Positions 27,059-35,031 of a DNA stretch of 64,000 nt are shown here, one piece after another. The position numbers and the translations under genes were made by a program. The DNA is from Pseudomonadota bacterium (GTDB taxonomy: Bacteria; Pseudomonadota; Alphaproteobacteria; Rhizobiales; Devosiaceae), in assembly GCA_023388175.1 (NCBI GenBank), contig JAEWGT010000011.1, positions 566,323 through 630,322 of the forward strand, read 5' to 3'. Within the stretch, counting starts at the first letter, position 1; each line of letters starts with the position of its first letter. Under the pieces are notes generated by a model. The model searched no databases, was not told the origin of the DNA, and was given only the letters and a program-made list of their open reading frames with translations.

Positions 27059-28012
27059 TTACTGAATGATGCCCTGCTCGCGATAGTAGCGCTCCGCCCC
27101 CGGATGCAGCGGAATGGGAAGCCCCTGGATGGCAGCCTGGATGTCGATGCCCTCCGCGGCGCTATGTGCCGCCCGCATGCGATCGAGATTATCGAACATC
27201 AGCTTGGTCATCTGATACGCGGTTTCTTCGCTCACGCCCTCATGCGACACCAGGATATTGCCGATGGCGGCGGTCGGTACGTCCGCATCCTGGCCACGAT
27301 AGGTGCCGGCAGGAATGATCGCTGGGACATAGGGCGCGCCGATCGTCTCGACGATTTCGGCGGGTATGGCCACGATGTTGATCGAGTGTGTCGCCGTCAG
27401 GTCCTGTATGAAGGCGACGCCCAGCCCGGCAGACTGCAATGTGGAATCGAGCTGCCGATTTTTGATCAGCTCTGCCGATTCCGCATAGGGCAGGTATTCG
27501 AGGCGTCCGAGGTCATCATAGCTGAGCCCTGCGGCTTCGAAGATGGCGCGGGCATTGAGTTCGGTGCCTGATGCCGGTGCGCCCACCGACATGGATCTGC
27601 CTGGCAGGTCTTCGAGGGTAACGATGCCCGATTGGGCATCGGCAACGATCTGCACGTAGTTCGGGTAGATGGCAGCGATGGCGCGCAGGCTTTCCAGCGG
27701 GCGCGGGAAGCCCGCCTCTTCGTTGCCTTCCCAGGCCAAGGCGACCGAGTCACCCAGGGCGAAGGCGATTTCACCGCGGCCCTGTGCCAGAAGATTGAGG
27801 TTTTCGACAGAAGCCTTGGTCGCCTGCACCTGGGTCCGCGACCCTTCAATGCCATCGCCGTAGATTTCGCTGAGTGCCACGCCGAGCGGATAGTACACGC
27901 CCGAGGTGCCGCCGGTCAGCACGTTGATGAATTCCTGGCCGTGAACGGCCGGAGTGGCCAGAGCAGTGCAAAACAGCGCTGCCGCGCCAAGGCGCGTCAT
28001 GATGTTGGTCAT
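27059..28012 (-). CDS. TAXI family TRAP transporter solute-binding protein (second system)
   Basis: A 317-residue secreted protein with a signal peptide ending TPAVHGQ. The mature N-terminus FINVLTGGTSGVYYPLGVAL is the TAXI signature. A GGAGG site lies 6 bp before the start. The gene is preceded by a sigma-54 promoter, unlike the first TAXI binding protein, and a DctB/DctD-like pair lies directly upstream, so this system is probably inducible by its own substrate. Confidence 0.92.
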   Translation of the reverse strand: MTNIMTRLGAAALFCTALATPAVHGQEFINVLTGGTSGVYYPLGVALSEIYGDGIEGSRTQVQATKASVENLNLLAQGRGEIAFALGDSVALAWEGNEEAGFPRPLESLRAIAAIYPNYVQIVADAQSGIVTLEDLPGRSMSVGAPASGTELNARAIFEAAGLSYDDLGRLEYLPYAESAELIKNRQLDSTLQSAGLGVAFIQDLTATHSINIVAIPAEIVETIGAPYVPAIIPAGTYRGQDADVPTAAIGNILVSHEGVSEETAYQMTKLMFDNLDRMRAAHSAAEGIDIQAAIQGLPIPLHPGAERYYREQGIIQ

Positions 28013-28071
28013 CGATGTCCTCCCAATAAGTTTATGGTCGCCGATCCTCGCGGCGTCCCACGCACCTCATT

Positions 28072-28086
28072 GCAAGGGCTGTGCCA
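28072..28086 (-). promoter_or_regulatory. Sigma-54 promoter of the second TAXI operon
   Basis: On the minus strand TGGCAC-N5-TTGC lies 60 bp upstream of the binding-protein start. The spacing and the invariant GG/GC pairs fit RpoN promoters. The NtrC-type regulator gene ends 66 bp further upstream. Confidence 0.7.
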
Positions 28087-28151
28087 ACCCGTAAGGGCTG
28101 TAATTCCTGACGGTTTTGTATCGATCAGGCGGAAATCCGCCTCGCACATCG

Positions 28152-29486
28152 CTAACCGGGCGAGGTTTCGCCAGGGACAGGCTCCGGGCGCAGACCATAT
28201 TTTGCAATTTTCTCATTGAGCGTGCGACGCGGCAGGCCCAGGCGTTCGGCGGCCTCTGCGGTGGCGCCGCCGACGGCCTCAAGCGTCGCGGCGATGATCT
28301 TGGCCTCGTAGGCGGCGACGATCTCCGGCAGGGAGCCCGGCAATGTCGGCCGGTCTGTCACCGCTTCCAGTCCGATCACGGCGCGTTCGGCATGGGATTT
28401 CAGTTCGCGGACATTGCCCGGCCAGTCCTGGTGTACAAGGCCCATGAGCCGGTCGGCAGGTACGTCCCGCAGGGCGAGGCCGTGTCGCTCTGCTGCCCGC
28501 CGGGCAAAGACGGTGTAAAGCAGAGCAATATCCTCGCGCCGGTCGCGCAATGGCGGCAGGGGCAGATCGATCGTGGCAAGACGGAAATATAGATCTGCCC
28601 GGAAACGCCCGGCATCGCTTTCGGTCTTGAGATCGACCTTGGTGGCAGCAACGAACCTGACGTCGACTGGCATCGGGCGATTGGATCCCACCGGCTCCAC
28701 GACCCGTTCCTGAATAACCCGCAACACCTTGGCCTGTAGCGATAGCGGCATGGACTCGATTTCATCAAGGAAGACGGTGCCACCGGACGCATATGCGATC
28801 TTGCCTTGCCGGGCCGCCTGTGCGCCGGTGAAAGCGCCGCGCTCGTGGCCGAACATCTCGCTTTCAAAAATCGTTTCGGGAATGGCCGCGCAATTGATCG
28901 CCACGAATGGACCGGAACGCCGCCGGCCGAAATCGTGCAGCGCGCGAGCGACGACCTCCTTGCCGGTGCCTGTCTCCCCGGTAATCAGCACGTCCACATC
29001 GATGTCGGCCAGGTGGTGAACCGAGCGGCGCACGCCGGCGATGGCCGGTGAAACGCCGATCAGCCTGGCATCCAGATCGTCCGGTCCGCGGCGCAGGCGT
29101 TCGATTTCCTGCTTCAACCGCCGCTTTTCGACGGCATTGTCGAGAATGGAAACCAACTGGTCTGCGTCGTAAGGCTTTTCGAGGAAATGATAGGCGCCCG
29201 CACGCATGGCGTCCACGGCCAGGGCGACGTCGCCATGACCTGTCAGCAGCACGACGGGAAGGTCCGTATCGCGCTTCTGCAAATGGCCGAGCAGATCAAG
29301 CCCGGACATGCCGGGCATGCGCATGTCCGAAACCACGCAATCACTGGCCGCGATATCGATAGTGCCCACGGCCTTGCCGGGATCGCTGAAGACTTCGACC
29401 TCAAAGCCGCTGGCCCCGAGCCAATCTGCGGCCGCAGCGCAAAGTTCAGGCTCGTCATCGACGAAGATGATACGGCCGCGACTCAT
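28152..29486 (-). CDS. Sigma-54-dependent response regulator, DctD-like
   Basis: A 444-residue regulator with receiver (aspartate in CVVSDMRMPGMSG near residue 53), AAA+ domain (GETGTGKE, GAFTGA) and Fis-type helix-turn-helix (ATAEAAERLGLPRRTLNEKI). Its start overlaps the stop of the kinase by 4 bp. The sigma-54 promoter ahead of the second TAXI binding protein is its most likely target. DctD normally controls C4-dicarboxylate uptake, but here it is tied to a TAXI system. Confidence 0.9.
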   Translation of the reverse strand: MSRGRIIFVDDEPELCAAAADWLGASGFEVEVFSDPGKAVGTIDIAASDCVVSDMRMPGMSGLDLLGHLQKRDTDLPVVLLTGHGDVALAVDAMRAGAYHFLEKPYDADQLVSILDNAVEKRRLKQEIERLRRGPDDLDARLIGVSPAIAGVRRSVHHLADIDVDVLITGETGTGKEVVARALHDFGRRRSGPFVAINCAAIPETIFESEMFGHERGAFTGAQAARQGKIAYASGGTVFLDEIESMPLSLQAKVLRVIQERVVEPVGSNRPMPVDVRFVAATKVDLKTESDAGRFRADLYFRLATIDLPLPPLRDRREDIALLYTVFARRAAERHGLALRDVPADRLMGLVHQDWPGNVRELKSHAERAVIGLEAVTDRPTLPGSLPEIVAAYEAKIIAATLEAVGGATAEAAERLGLPRRTLNEKIAKYGLRPEPVPGETSPG

Positions 29487-31297
29487 TCTGTCGGCTCTCG
29501 TTCTGCAGGCTGATCCACCAGTGGCAGGGTGACGACGGCGCAGGTTCCGCCGCCCGGTGCGCGAGAGAAGGCTAGCGTGCCTTCATAGTCTTCAAGGATG
29601 GCACGGGAAATGGAGAGGCCAAGCCCCAGGCCTTCGCCAGTTGCCTTGGTGGTGAAAAAGGGCTCCGTGATCTGGTCGGCAATCTCGTCTGGAATGCCCG
29701 GGCCGGCATCGCAGAACTCGATCAACACGCTGTCCTCGGCCTGTCGGAGCCGAACGCAAACCTGGGAATTGCCCATGCCGGCGGTGGCATCGATGGCGTT
29801 CAAGAGCAGATTGATGAAGACCTGCTCGATCCGAACCGCATTGACCGCCGCCGTGGCAGAGACGGCTTCGTTGTCGAAGGAAAGCGTGACGCCACTCTCC
29901 CGCGCCCGCGGCATGGCAATCTCAATGGCCTCCGCCACGGACTGGGCGATGGCGATGGGCTCGCTCGGCAGCGCCTTGGCGCGCGAAGAGAACGTTCTGA
30001 GGCTCCTGATGGTGCGCTGCATCCGTTTGAGGAGGTCGCGGCCGGCCTGGATCGAGACAGAAGATTTCTCGTGATGCTGATTGCGCGCATGCAGGCCCGC
30101 CGCGGCCAGCGTATTGTCCAATGCCGACAAAGGCTGGCTGACCTCATGGACAATGGCAGCCGACATGCGGCCCAACGCAGCGAGTTTGGCCGCATGGATG
30201 AGGCTGTCCTGGGTCCGCCGCAATTCCTCTTCCGTACGCTTGCGCTCCTCGATTTCCCGCGCCAGCGCACTCGTGCGTTCGCCGACGCGACGCTCCAATA
30301 CGCCATTTTGCTCAAGTTTCCAGCGTGTGAGCTGGCGGCGCTGATGTCCATAAAGACCGAGCAGGAGGCAGACGAGCGTGATAAGGCCTGCAACGCCGGC
30401 CACGAGTTGGGCTTCCTCTCGCACCGGCGCAGACGGCAAGGCGCTGAACAATCGCCAGCCTTTTGGATCGATCAGGACGGCGCTCATGGCCAGGCGCGCT
30501 GCGCCTTCCTCGCTCATATGCGTAAGGCCAGCCGCGTCGAGCGCATTGACGAGGGGCTGGCGGTTAAAGACGTCATTGCCCTCATAACGCCGCTCGGCTT
30601 CGATCCTGTCGCTGTCGGTTTTGTCGAGCGTATAAAGTGGGCGGTAACGCCAGTTCGGCACGCCACTGAGAAAAACAATCCCTGCACTGTCAGCCACGCC
30701 GGTCATCTCGCCCGCTTCTGCCCAGACGCGTTCGAGGGGAGACATGTCGACCTTGACGACAGCGACGCCCAAGGGGCCGTCCGGCCCTGAGATCCGGCTG
30801 GATAGAAAGTAGCCGGGCACCCCTGTCGTTACCCCTACTGCGTAGTAGGCGCCGCTGCCCCGTTCCAGCGCGTCGGTGAAATAGGGGCGAAAGCCGTAAT
30901 TGTGGCCAACAAAGGAGCTGGACAGGTTCCAGTTTGAAGCCGCAAGCGTTAGCCCGTCTGGATCGATCAGATAGACAGCATCGGCCTGTGCATGGCGCGC
31001 CACATTGGCCAGGTAGGCGTTGACCAGTTGCACACGTTCCTGCGACGGCTCCCTGAGCAGGTCCAGAACGCGCTCGTCCTCGCCCAGCACCTGGGGCAGA
31101 TAGGCAAAACGCTCGATCTCGCTTTCGACCGCGCGTTGCGACAGCGTCAGTCGATCACGCAACTGGCCGGTCAACCGGTCCATGCCGGCATCATGGGCCA
31201 GCAGATAGGTCAGTGCGGAAAGCCCGCAGACCAGAACGGCACTGGCCATGCCGAAAAGCCATCTCGCTCGCGTCCGTCGCGCCACGCGTCCTCCCAT
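29483..31297 (-). CDS. Sensor histidine kinase, DctB-like
   Basis: A 604-residue membrane kinase. One N-terminal helix, a periplasmic double-Cache domain with the DctB-type ligand segments NYGFRPYFTDAL and GVTTGVPGYFLSSRI, then a second helix near residue 300. The H-box is MSAAIVHEVSQPLSAL near residue 382; N- and G-boxes follow (NLLLNAIDAT, DAGPGI). It is coupled to its regulator by a 4-bp overlap. The ligand pocket resembles dicarboxylate sensors, so the TAXI system may carry a dicarboxylate or related acid. Confidence 0.9.
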   Translation of the reverse strand: MGGRVARRTRARWLFGMASAVLVCGLSALTYLLAHDAGMDRLTGQLRDRLTLSQRAVESEIERFAYLPQVLGEDERVLDLLREPSQERVQLVNAYLANVARHAQADAVYLIDPDGLTLAASNWNLSSSFVGHNYGFRPYFTDALERGSGAYYAVGVTTGVPGYFLSSRISGPDGPLGVAVVKVDMSPLERVWAEAGEMTGVADSAGIVFLSGVPNWRYRPLYTLDKTDSDRIEAERRYEGNDVFNRQPLVNALDAAGLTHMSEEGAARLAMSAVLIDPKGWRLFSALPSAPVREEAQLVAGVAGLITLVCLLLGLYGHQRRQLTRWKLEQNGVLERRVGERTSALAREIEERKRTEEELRRTQDSLIHAAKLAALGRMSAAIVHEVSQPLSALDNTLAAAGLHARNQHHEKSSVSIQAGRDLLKRMQRTIRSLRTFSSRAKALPSEPIAIAQSVAEAIEIAMPRARESGVTLSFDNEAVSATAAVNAVRIEQVFINLLLNAIDATAGMGNSQVCVRLRQAEDSVLIEFCDAGPGIPDEIADQITEPFFTTKATGEGLGLGLSISRAILEDYEGTLAFSRAPGGGTCAVVTLPLVDQPAEREPTE

Positions 31298-31653
31298 GCA
31301 GTAGCATTTTTGCCTTGCTGCAAGGCCAGCCTAGCGCGAAAGCAGCCTGTTCGCCACCACCCTGCCAGTGCCAGGAGCCACCAGGCTGCTGCCGGCTTTG
31401 CGGACACCGAAACCGCAGCAGTTCAGGCCATTGTGCCCAGCCGACTCGTTCGAACATTGCGGTAACGCCTCAAACGGCCACGCGCACGCCCGCCGTCACC
31501 TCGGCGGTGACGCTCAATGCTGATGCCATTGCCCTGCAATTCTGCTGCCCCGGAGACCATAGCGCACCACCTTAGCGACCCGGGGGATTGTGCGTGAGGT
31601 TGACCAGTCGGAGCAGAAAAGCCCAGAAAGCTAATGACTTGGGTATGCCGAGG
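31298..31653. other. Intergenic region between the kinase gene and the transposon end
   Basis: No complete gene is seen. A leftward frame at about 31469-31585 ends with a plausible protein tail (MASALSVTAEVTAGVRVAV then stop) but has an in-frame stop a short way upstream, so it may be a gene stump. The junction between chromosome and mobile element probably lies between 31586 and 31656, but no target duplication can be assigned. Confidence 0.35.
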
Positions 31654-31767
31654 CCGTAAGAGTGCAGCGGCTAAGTCCTTGTTAGACCTAGAACCTGCGA
31701 CGTAGGATTGCAGCGACGCCGACTGTAAGAGTGCATGGATTATGGGGTTATCGGCTGTAAGAGTGCC
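31654..31767. repeat. Transposon end: repeated transposase-binding sites
   Basis: The core GTAAGAGTGC occurs three times in the same orientation at 31656-31665, 31725-31734 and 31757-31766. A weaker copy, GTAGGATTGC, is at 31702-31711. Multiple short direct repeats of a TnsB-type site at an element end are typical for Tn7 relatives. They lie just outside the tniQ terminator. Confidence 0.7.
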
Positions 31768-31783
31768 ACGGTCTTTTGTGGGG

Positions 31784-31810
31784 ACAAAAAAGAAGGCCTG
31801 ATCGGGCCTT
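31784..31810 (-). terminator. Rho-independent terminator of the tns operon
   Basis: On the minus strand AAGGCC-N6-GGCCTT is followed by CTTTTTTG. It closes the tnsA-tniQ transcript just before the end repeats. Confidence 0.7.
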
Positions 31811-31838
31811 TGTTCGCTTCCGACGGATTTTGAGTTGG

Positions 31839-32039
31839 CTAGCTGGTGAACCTTGAGATTGGATGGCGAGTCGAATGCCTGCCCATGAACTCTATGAAGT
31901 TGTCCAGGTTGGATAGATCACAAACCATGACCAGCAATTCGCCCTCGTCGGCGATATCCGCAAGGTACTTGAAGGCGAAGTCGCCACCATTCGGAATCTT
32001 GCTGGCGTTCTCAATGTCAGATAGCGAGATCGGTGCTAC
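31839..32039 (-). CDS. Small conserved-looking reading frame directly after tniQ (start unclear)
   Basis: Reading leftward, a frame of about 66 codons follows the tniQ stop and ends at 31839. It reads like a real protein: SLSDIENASKIPNGGDFAF, then YLADIADEGELLVMVCDL and a basic C-terminus. There is no ATG, GTG or TTG near its beginning, and it lies one base back (-1) relative to tniQ. It could be reached by frameshifting, by a rare start codon, or be the remnant of a gene fused with tniQ. A rightward frame covers the same bases but looks less protein-like. The operon terminator follows at 31784. Confidence 0.4.
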   Translation of the reverse strand, partial: VAPISLSDIENASKIPNGGDFAFKYLADIADEGELLVMVCDLSNLDNFIEFMGRHSTRHPISRFTS

Positions 32040-33997
32040 GCGGCCCGGGCCGCCGCAGCCGCGAGGATGAATGCGCAGTCCTTGCGCCGGTAGAAGCGAC
32101 TGCGCTGGTTGGGGAACTCAAAGGCGCTCTCGGGCAGGTCACGATACTGGCGGTCGAAGCGACCGGCGCTCGAGATGCCAAGGGCTCTCTTGAGCTCCGG
32201 CGTCGAGACATAGGCAGCCACGAAACGTTCGATCTGCTCCCGGGGAAACAGCAATGGGCGAGCACCGCTCGTCGGGACCAGGATCTTGTTCCTGACGAGC
32301 TGGCCGACCACAACGATGTCACTATCTATCATTTGGGCGGCAACCTGCGTTGTCACCTCCGGTGGCAGGTCTCGCAGGGAACGGGTGAGAGGGTGCGCCC
32401 TCAACAGTTCCACAAAGGGGGCTTCATCTGCCACATAGACGTCCCGCAGCCAATCGTTCACCTCATCGTCTTCGCGCAAGAGACGTACATCACCAGACAT
32501 GGCGAGGTGCCAGGCAGCGGCAAATGGCAAGGGACGCAGACCGCTGTTTTTCAAGACTGCCTCCATCGTCGGAAATAGACTCGCCCCCCGTTCGTGTGTC
32601 ACCGCGGACAGAAAACTGGCAAGTCGTTCCCTTACATCAGCTTCATAGAAGGACTTGCTCGCCTCGATCAGCAAAGACACCGGTTCAGGAACGGCGTTCA
32701 GGACACCAATCTCTTCGAGACCAGTCACAACCTCGACGCCGGCCTTGAGCACGAAGGCGGCGTTGTTGAGTGAGACTGTACCAACCGCACGCGGCAACAG
32801 GGCTGCGAATGCTTCCTTGGACGTCGGCACGCCGGCAGCCGCGGGGTCTGGAACCTGCTTGAGCACGGACTTCAGGCGAGTAACGATCATCTGGGCTCGA
32901 GTAAGGTCAAGATCAAATTCCTCCGCTAGATTTTTCGCGTTCAGCCATGCAAAGGCACCGGTACGACGCAGGCGTGTCGCCACCCGTGAGCCCGACCGCA
33001 TCTCGGAAAGCAACGACTTCGCAGCTGGCGAAATATGCGGGCATTTGACCAAACGCTCAAATCCGGTAGTGGCCACAGGTCGGTCGACCGTCCAGTGTGG
33101 CAAGTCCTTGCGGGTCAGCGTGGTGCCCGCCCAATCAAAGAACGTATCGAGACCGCCGGCTAGGACCTGACCGACACTGTGCAAGCTGGTGGGCTTCAAC
33201 GGCAATGATGGCGACGAGGGGCCAAGTTGGCCAATAGCTGCCTCGTTGGCCACGCTCATCTCCACCAGGATGTGGAAAATTTCGCCTGGTCCCAATGACC
33301 GCCATGGTTCGGGGAAGCGGAGGCAAGACCGTTCGCGCGTTTTGGGATCTGTGTCGACGAGGCCGGCGATGTTTCGGAGCAATTCCCATTCCTCTTCAGG
33401 CACCATCGGCTGAAGATGATCGCGCAGGTCTGTCGACGGAAGGCCTCGATCATCGATGCATTTATCGCACTTCTCAGGCCCGCAAAGTCGCCGTCGCCCG
33501 AGTGGTTTGGCGCATACCGGACAGTCCGAAAGCAACAGCTCCATGGTGTCCGGGTCGAAAGCGATGGGACGAACATCCCAGATGGCACGATGATAGGGAC
33601 TGATTTCCAAGGCCCTGGGCGACACGCGGCGCCGCTCGCGCTCGAGAAAGGTCAAACGCAGGAACTGGCCATGGAAGTCAACGCCCCGCACACCGGATCC
33701 CAGCATGCGGCTGTCAGGGTGGAGGCGGTCACGGATAAGTGCCGCCGACACACCCAAGCGACGGGCCAAGGCATCGATCTGTCCTTCATTAAGGTCGAGG
33801 CTGGCCAGGAAGTCCGGGCGGTTGGTCGCGATTCCGGCCTGCGCGAGGGCAGCGATCGGATTAGCGAAAACGGTCCTGGCAAAGGTGCGGTCGATGAACC
33901 CCACAAGGCTCTCATCGGCTTTGGGCTCAAATGTGAGAAACGCCGGAACGACATCAGCCAGGGGAACGAGCTTGTCCTTGCTATAGCGCCAGCTCAT
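32036..33997 (-). CDS. tniQ: TniQ/TnsD-like target selector
   Basis: A 653-residue TniQ-family protein. The N-terminal domain (about residues 1-150: VPAFLTFEPKADESLVGFI) is TniQ-like. A zinc-finger region follows with CPVCAKP near residue 162 and CGPEKCDKCIDD near residue 180. The remaining 450 residues contain predicted helix-turn-helix repeats, as in TnsD. The length is nearer to TnsD than to the short TniQ of Tn5053 or CRISPR-linked elements, which suggests sequence-specific attachment-site recognition. It overlaps tniB by 4 bp. Confidence 0.85.
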   Translation of the reverse strand: MSWRYSKDKLVPLADVVPAFLTFEPKADESLVGFIDRTFARTVFANPIAALAQAGIATNRPDFLASLDLNEGQIDALARRLGVSAALIRDRLHPDSRMLGSGVRGVDFHGQFLRLTFLERERRRVSPRALEISPYHRAIWDVRPIAFDPDTMELLLSDCPVCAKPLGRRRLCGPEKCDKCIDDRGLPSTDLRDHLQPMVPEEEWELLRNIAGLVDTDPKTRERSCLRFPEPWRSLGPGEIFHILVEMSVANEAAIGQLGPSSPSLPLKPTSLHSVGQVLAGGLDTFFDWAGTTLTRKDLPHWTVDRPVATTGFERLVKCPHISPAAKSLLSEMRSGSRVATRLRRTGAFAWLNAKNLAEEFDLDLTRAQMIVTRLKSVLKQVPDPAAAGVPTSKEAFAALLPRAVGTVSLNNAAFVLKAGVEVVTGLEEIGVLNAVPEPVSLLIEASKSFYEADVRERLASFLSAVTHERGASLFPTMEAVLKNSGLRPLPFAAAWHLAMSGDVRLLREDDEVNDWLRDVYVADEAPFVELLRAHPLTRSLRDLPPEVTTQVAAQMIDSDIVVVGQLVRNKILVPTSGARPLLFPREQIERFVAAYVSTPELKRALGISSAGRFDRQYRDLPESAFEFPNQRSRFYRRKDCAFILAAAAARAA

Positions 33998-35031
33998 TGC
34001 GCCGCCTCCATTGTCAGCGCTTCGATGGCCTCCAGTTTAGTCTGCGTCGCCTTGGAGGCATTTTTGCTGGCAAAAGGGTCTGGTCCCGGCGTTTCAAGAC
34101 CGCGGTTCCAGGCCCTGAAGGCCTTGGCGATGTGAGACCAATCCAGCGGCAGGTTTTCCTCGAAAGACTGCTCGAGGGCGAGACGAAGAATGCGCACCAC
34201 CGTCCCCACCACGCCACGAGCCATATCGAAGACAATGGCACGCGTGGCTACGTCACCAATCAAGTCGAGCGGCTTGTCGATGACCTTCTTGTTCAGCATC
34301 TCTCTTTCGAAGCGTCCAACGAACTGCATGAAGTATTGGACGTCCTCCGGATCGTCGAGCGACGCAGGTCCGAAGTCGATGGTACGTTTTTGGCGGGAAT
34401 GGTTCTCGTTGAATTGCAGCAGCCGCTTAACCTTGTCGGTCCCAACGAGGACCAAGCTGAAGAGACCATCATTCACAAAGCTCTTAAGAGCCGTTGCAAG
34501 GGAGTCGAGGAGCACCGGCCCAGAGTTCTGGATCATGCTGTGACATTCGTCGAGGACTACGATGCGGGTCTTCTTGGCCCGGGCTTTTTCGAGCAAGTCA
34601 AGGTTCACGCGGGCTTCCGAATAGTCGCGCTGATTCAGCACCTCGTGCGCAGCTGTCAGATCGCCGAAGGCCAGCAGGATTGCAGACTGCAGATGCCGCG
34701 TTGATTTCACGGAACTTCGCACCGTTACCACGAGCACTGGGATCTCATTCGGATCGAGATCGGGGTCGGAAAGCACGCTATCCACATAGGTGCTCAGCGA
34801 CTTGGTCTTGGTCGCGCCCGAGGGGCCGATGACGGGCAGCAGATAGAGTTCCTCAGCCTTTACGGGCCGGCCACCAACGGCAGCGACCCGAGCTTCATGT
34901 CGGCGGGATGCGCGGGTCGTCTCGTGCATCAGGTTGCCCAGCGCGGCATGCAACTGGGTTTTGCGGGGATGTTCGACCAGAATGGCTTCGAAACAGTCCA
35001 TCTTTTCGTCTTGAACCGGGGTCCACGTCAT
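33994..35031 (-). CDS. tniB: TniB/TnsC-like AAA+ ATPase
   Basis: A 345-residue ATPase that links the target selector to the transposase. Walker A is GPSGATKTKS near residue 69, a variant with threonine before the lysine; Walker B is IVVLDECHSM near residue 160. The start at 35031 overlaps the tniA stop (ATGA); an ATG two codons upstream is also possible. TnsC-type ATPases form filaments on DNA and control where and whether TnsB acts. Confidence 0.87.
   Translation of the reverse strand: MTWTPVQDEKMDCFEAILVEHPRKTQLHAALGNLMHETTRASRRHEARVAAVGGRPVKAEELYLLPVIGPSGATKTKSLSTYVDSVLSDPDLDPNEIPVLVVTVRSSVKSTRHLQSAILLAFGDLTAAHEVLNQRDYSEARVNLDLLEKARAKKTRIVVLDECHSMIQNSGPVLLDSLATALKSFVNDGLFSLVLVGTDKVKRLLQFNENHSRQKRTIDFGPASLDDPEDVQYFMQFVGRFEREMLNKKVIDKPLDLIGDVATRAIVFDMARGVVGTVVRILRLALEQSFEENLPLDWSHIAKAFRAWNRGLETPGPDPFASKNASKATQTKLEAIEALTMEAAQ

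Noticed and set aside
31846..32070. Rightward frame of 74 codons after tniQ
   Set aside because: It overlaps a leftward frame with far better protein character, has no clear ribosome site and lies opposite the transposon operon.
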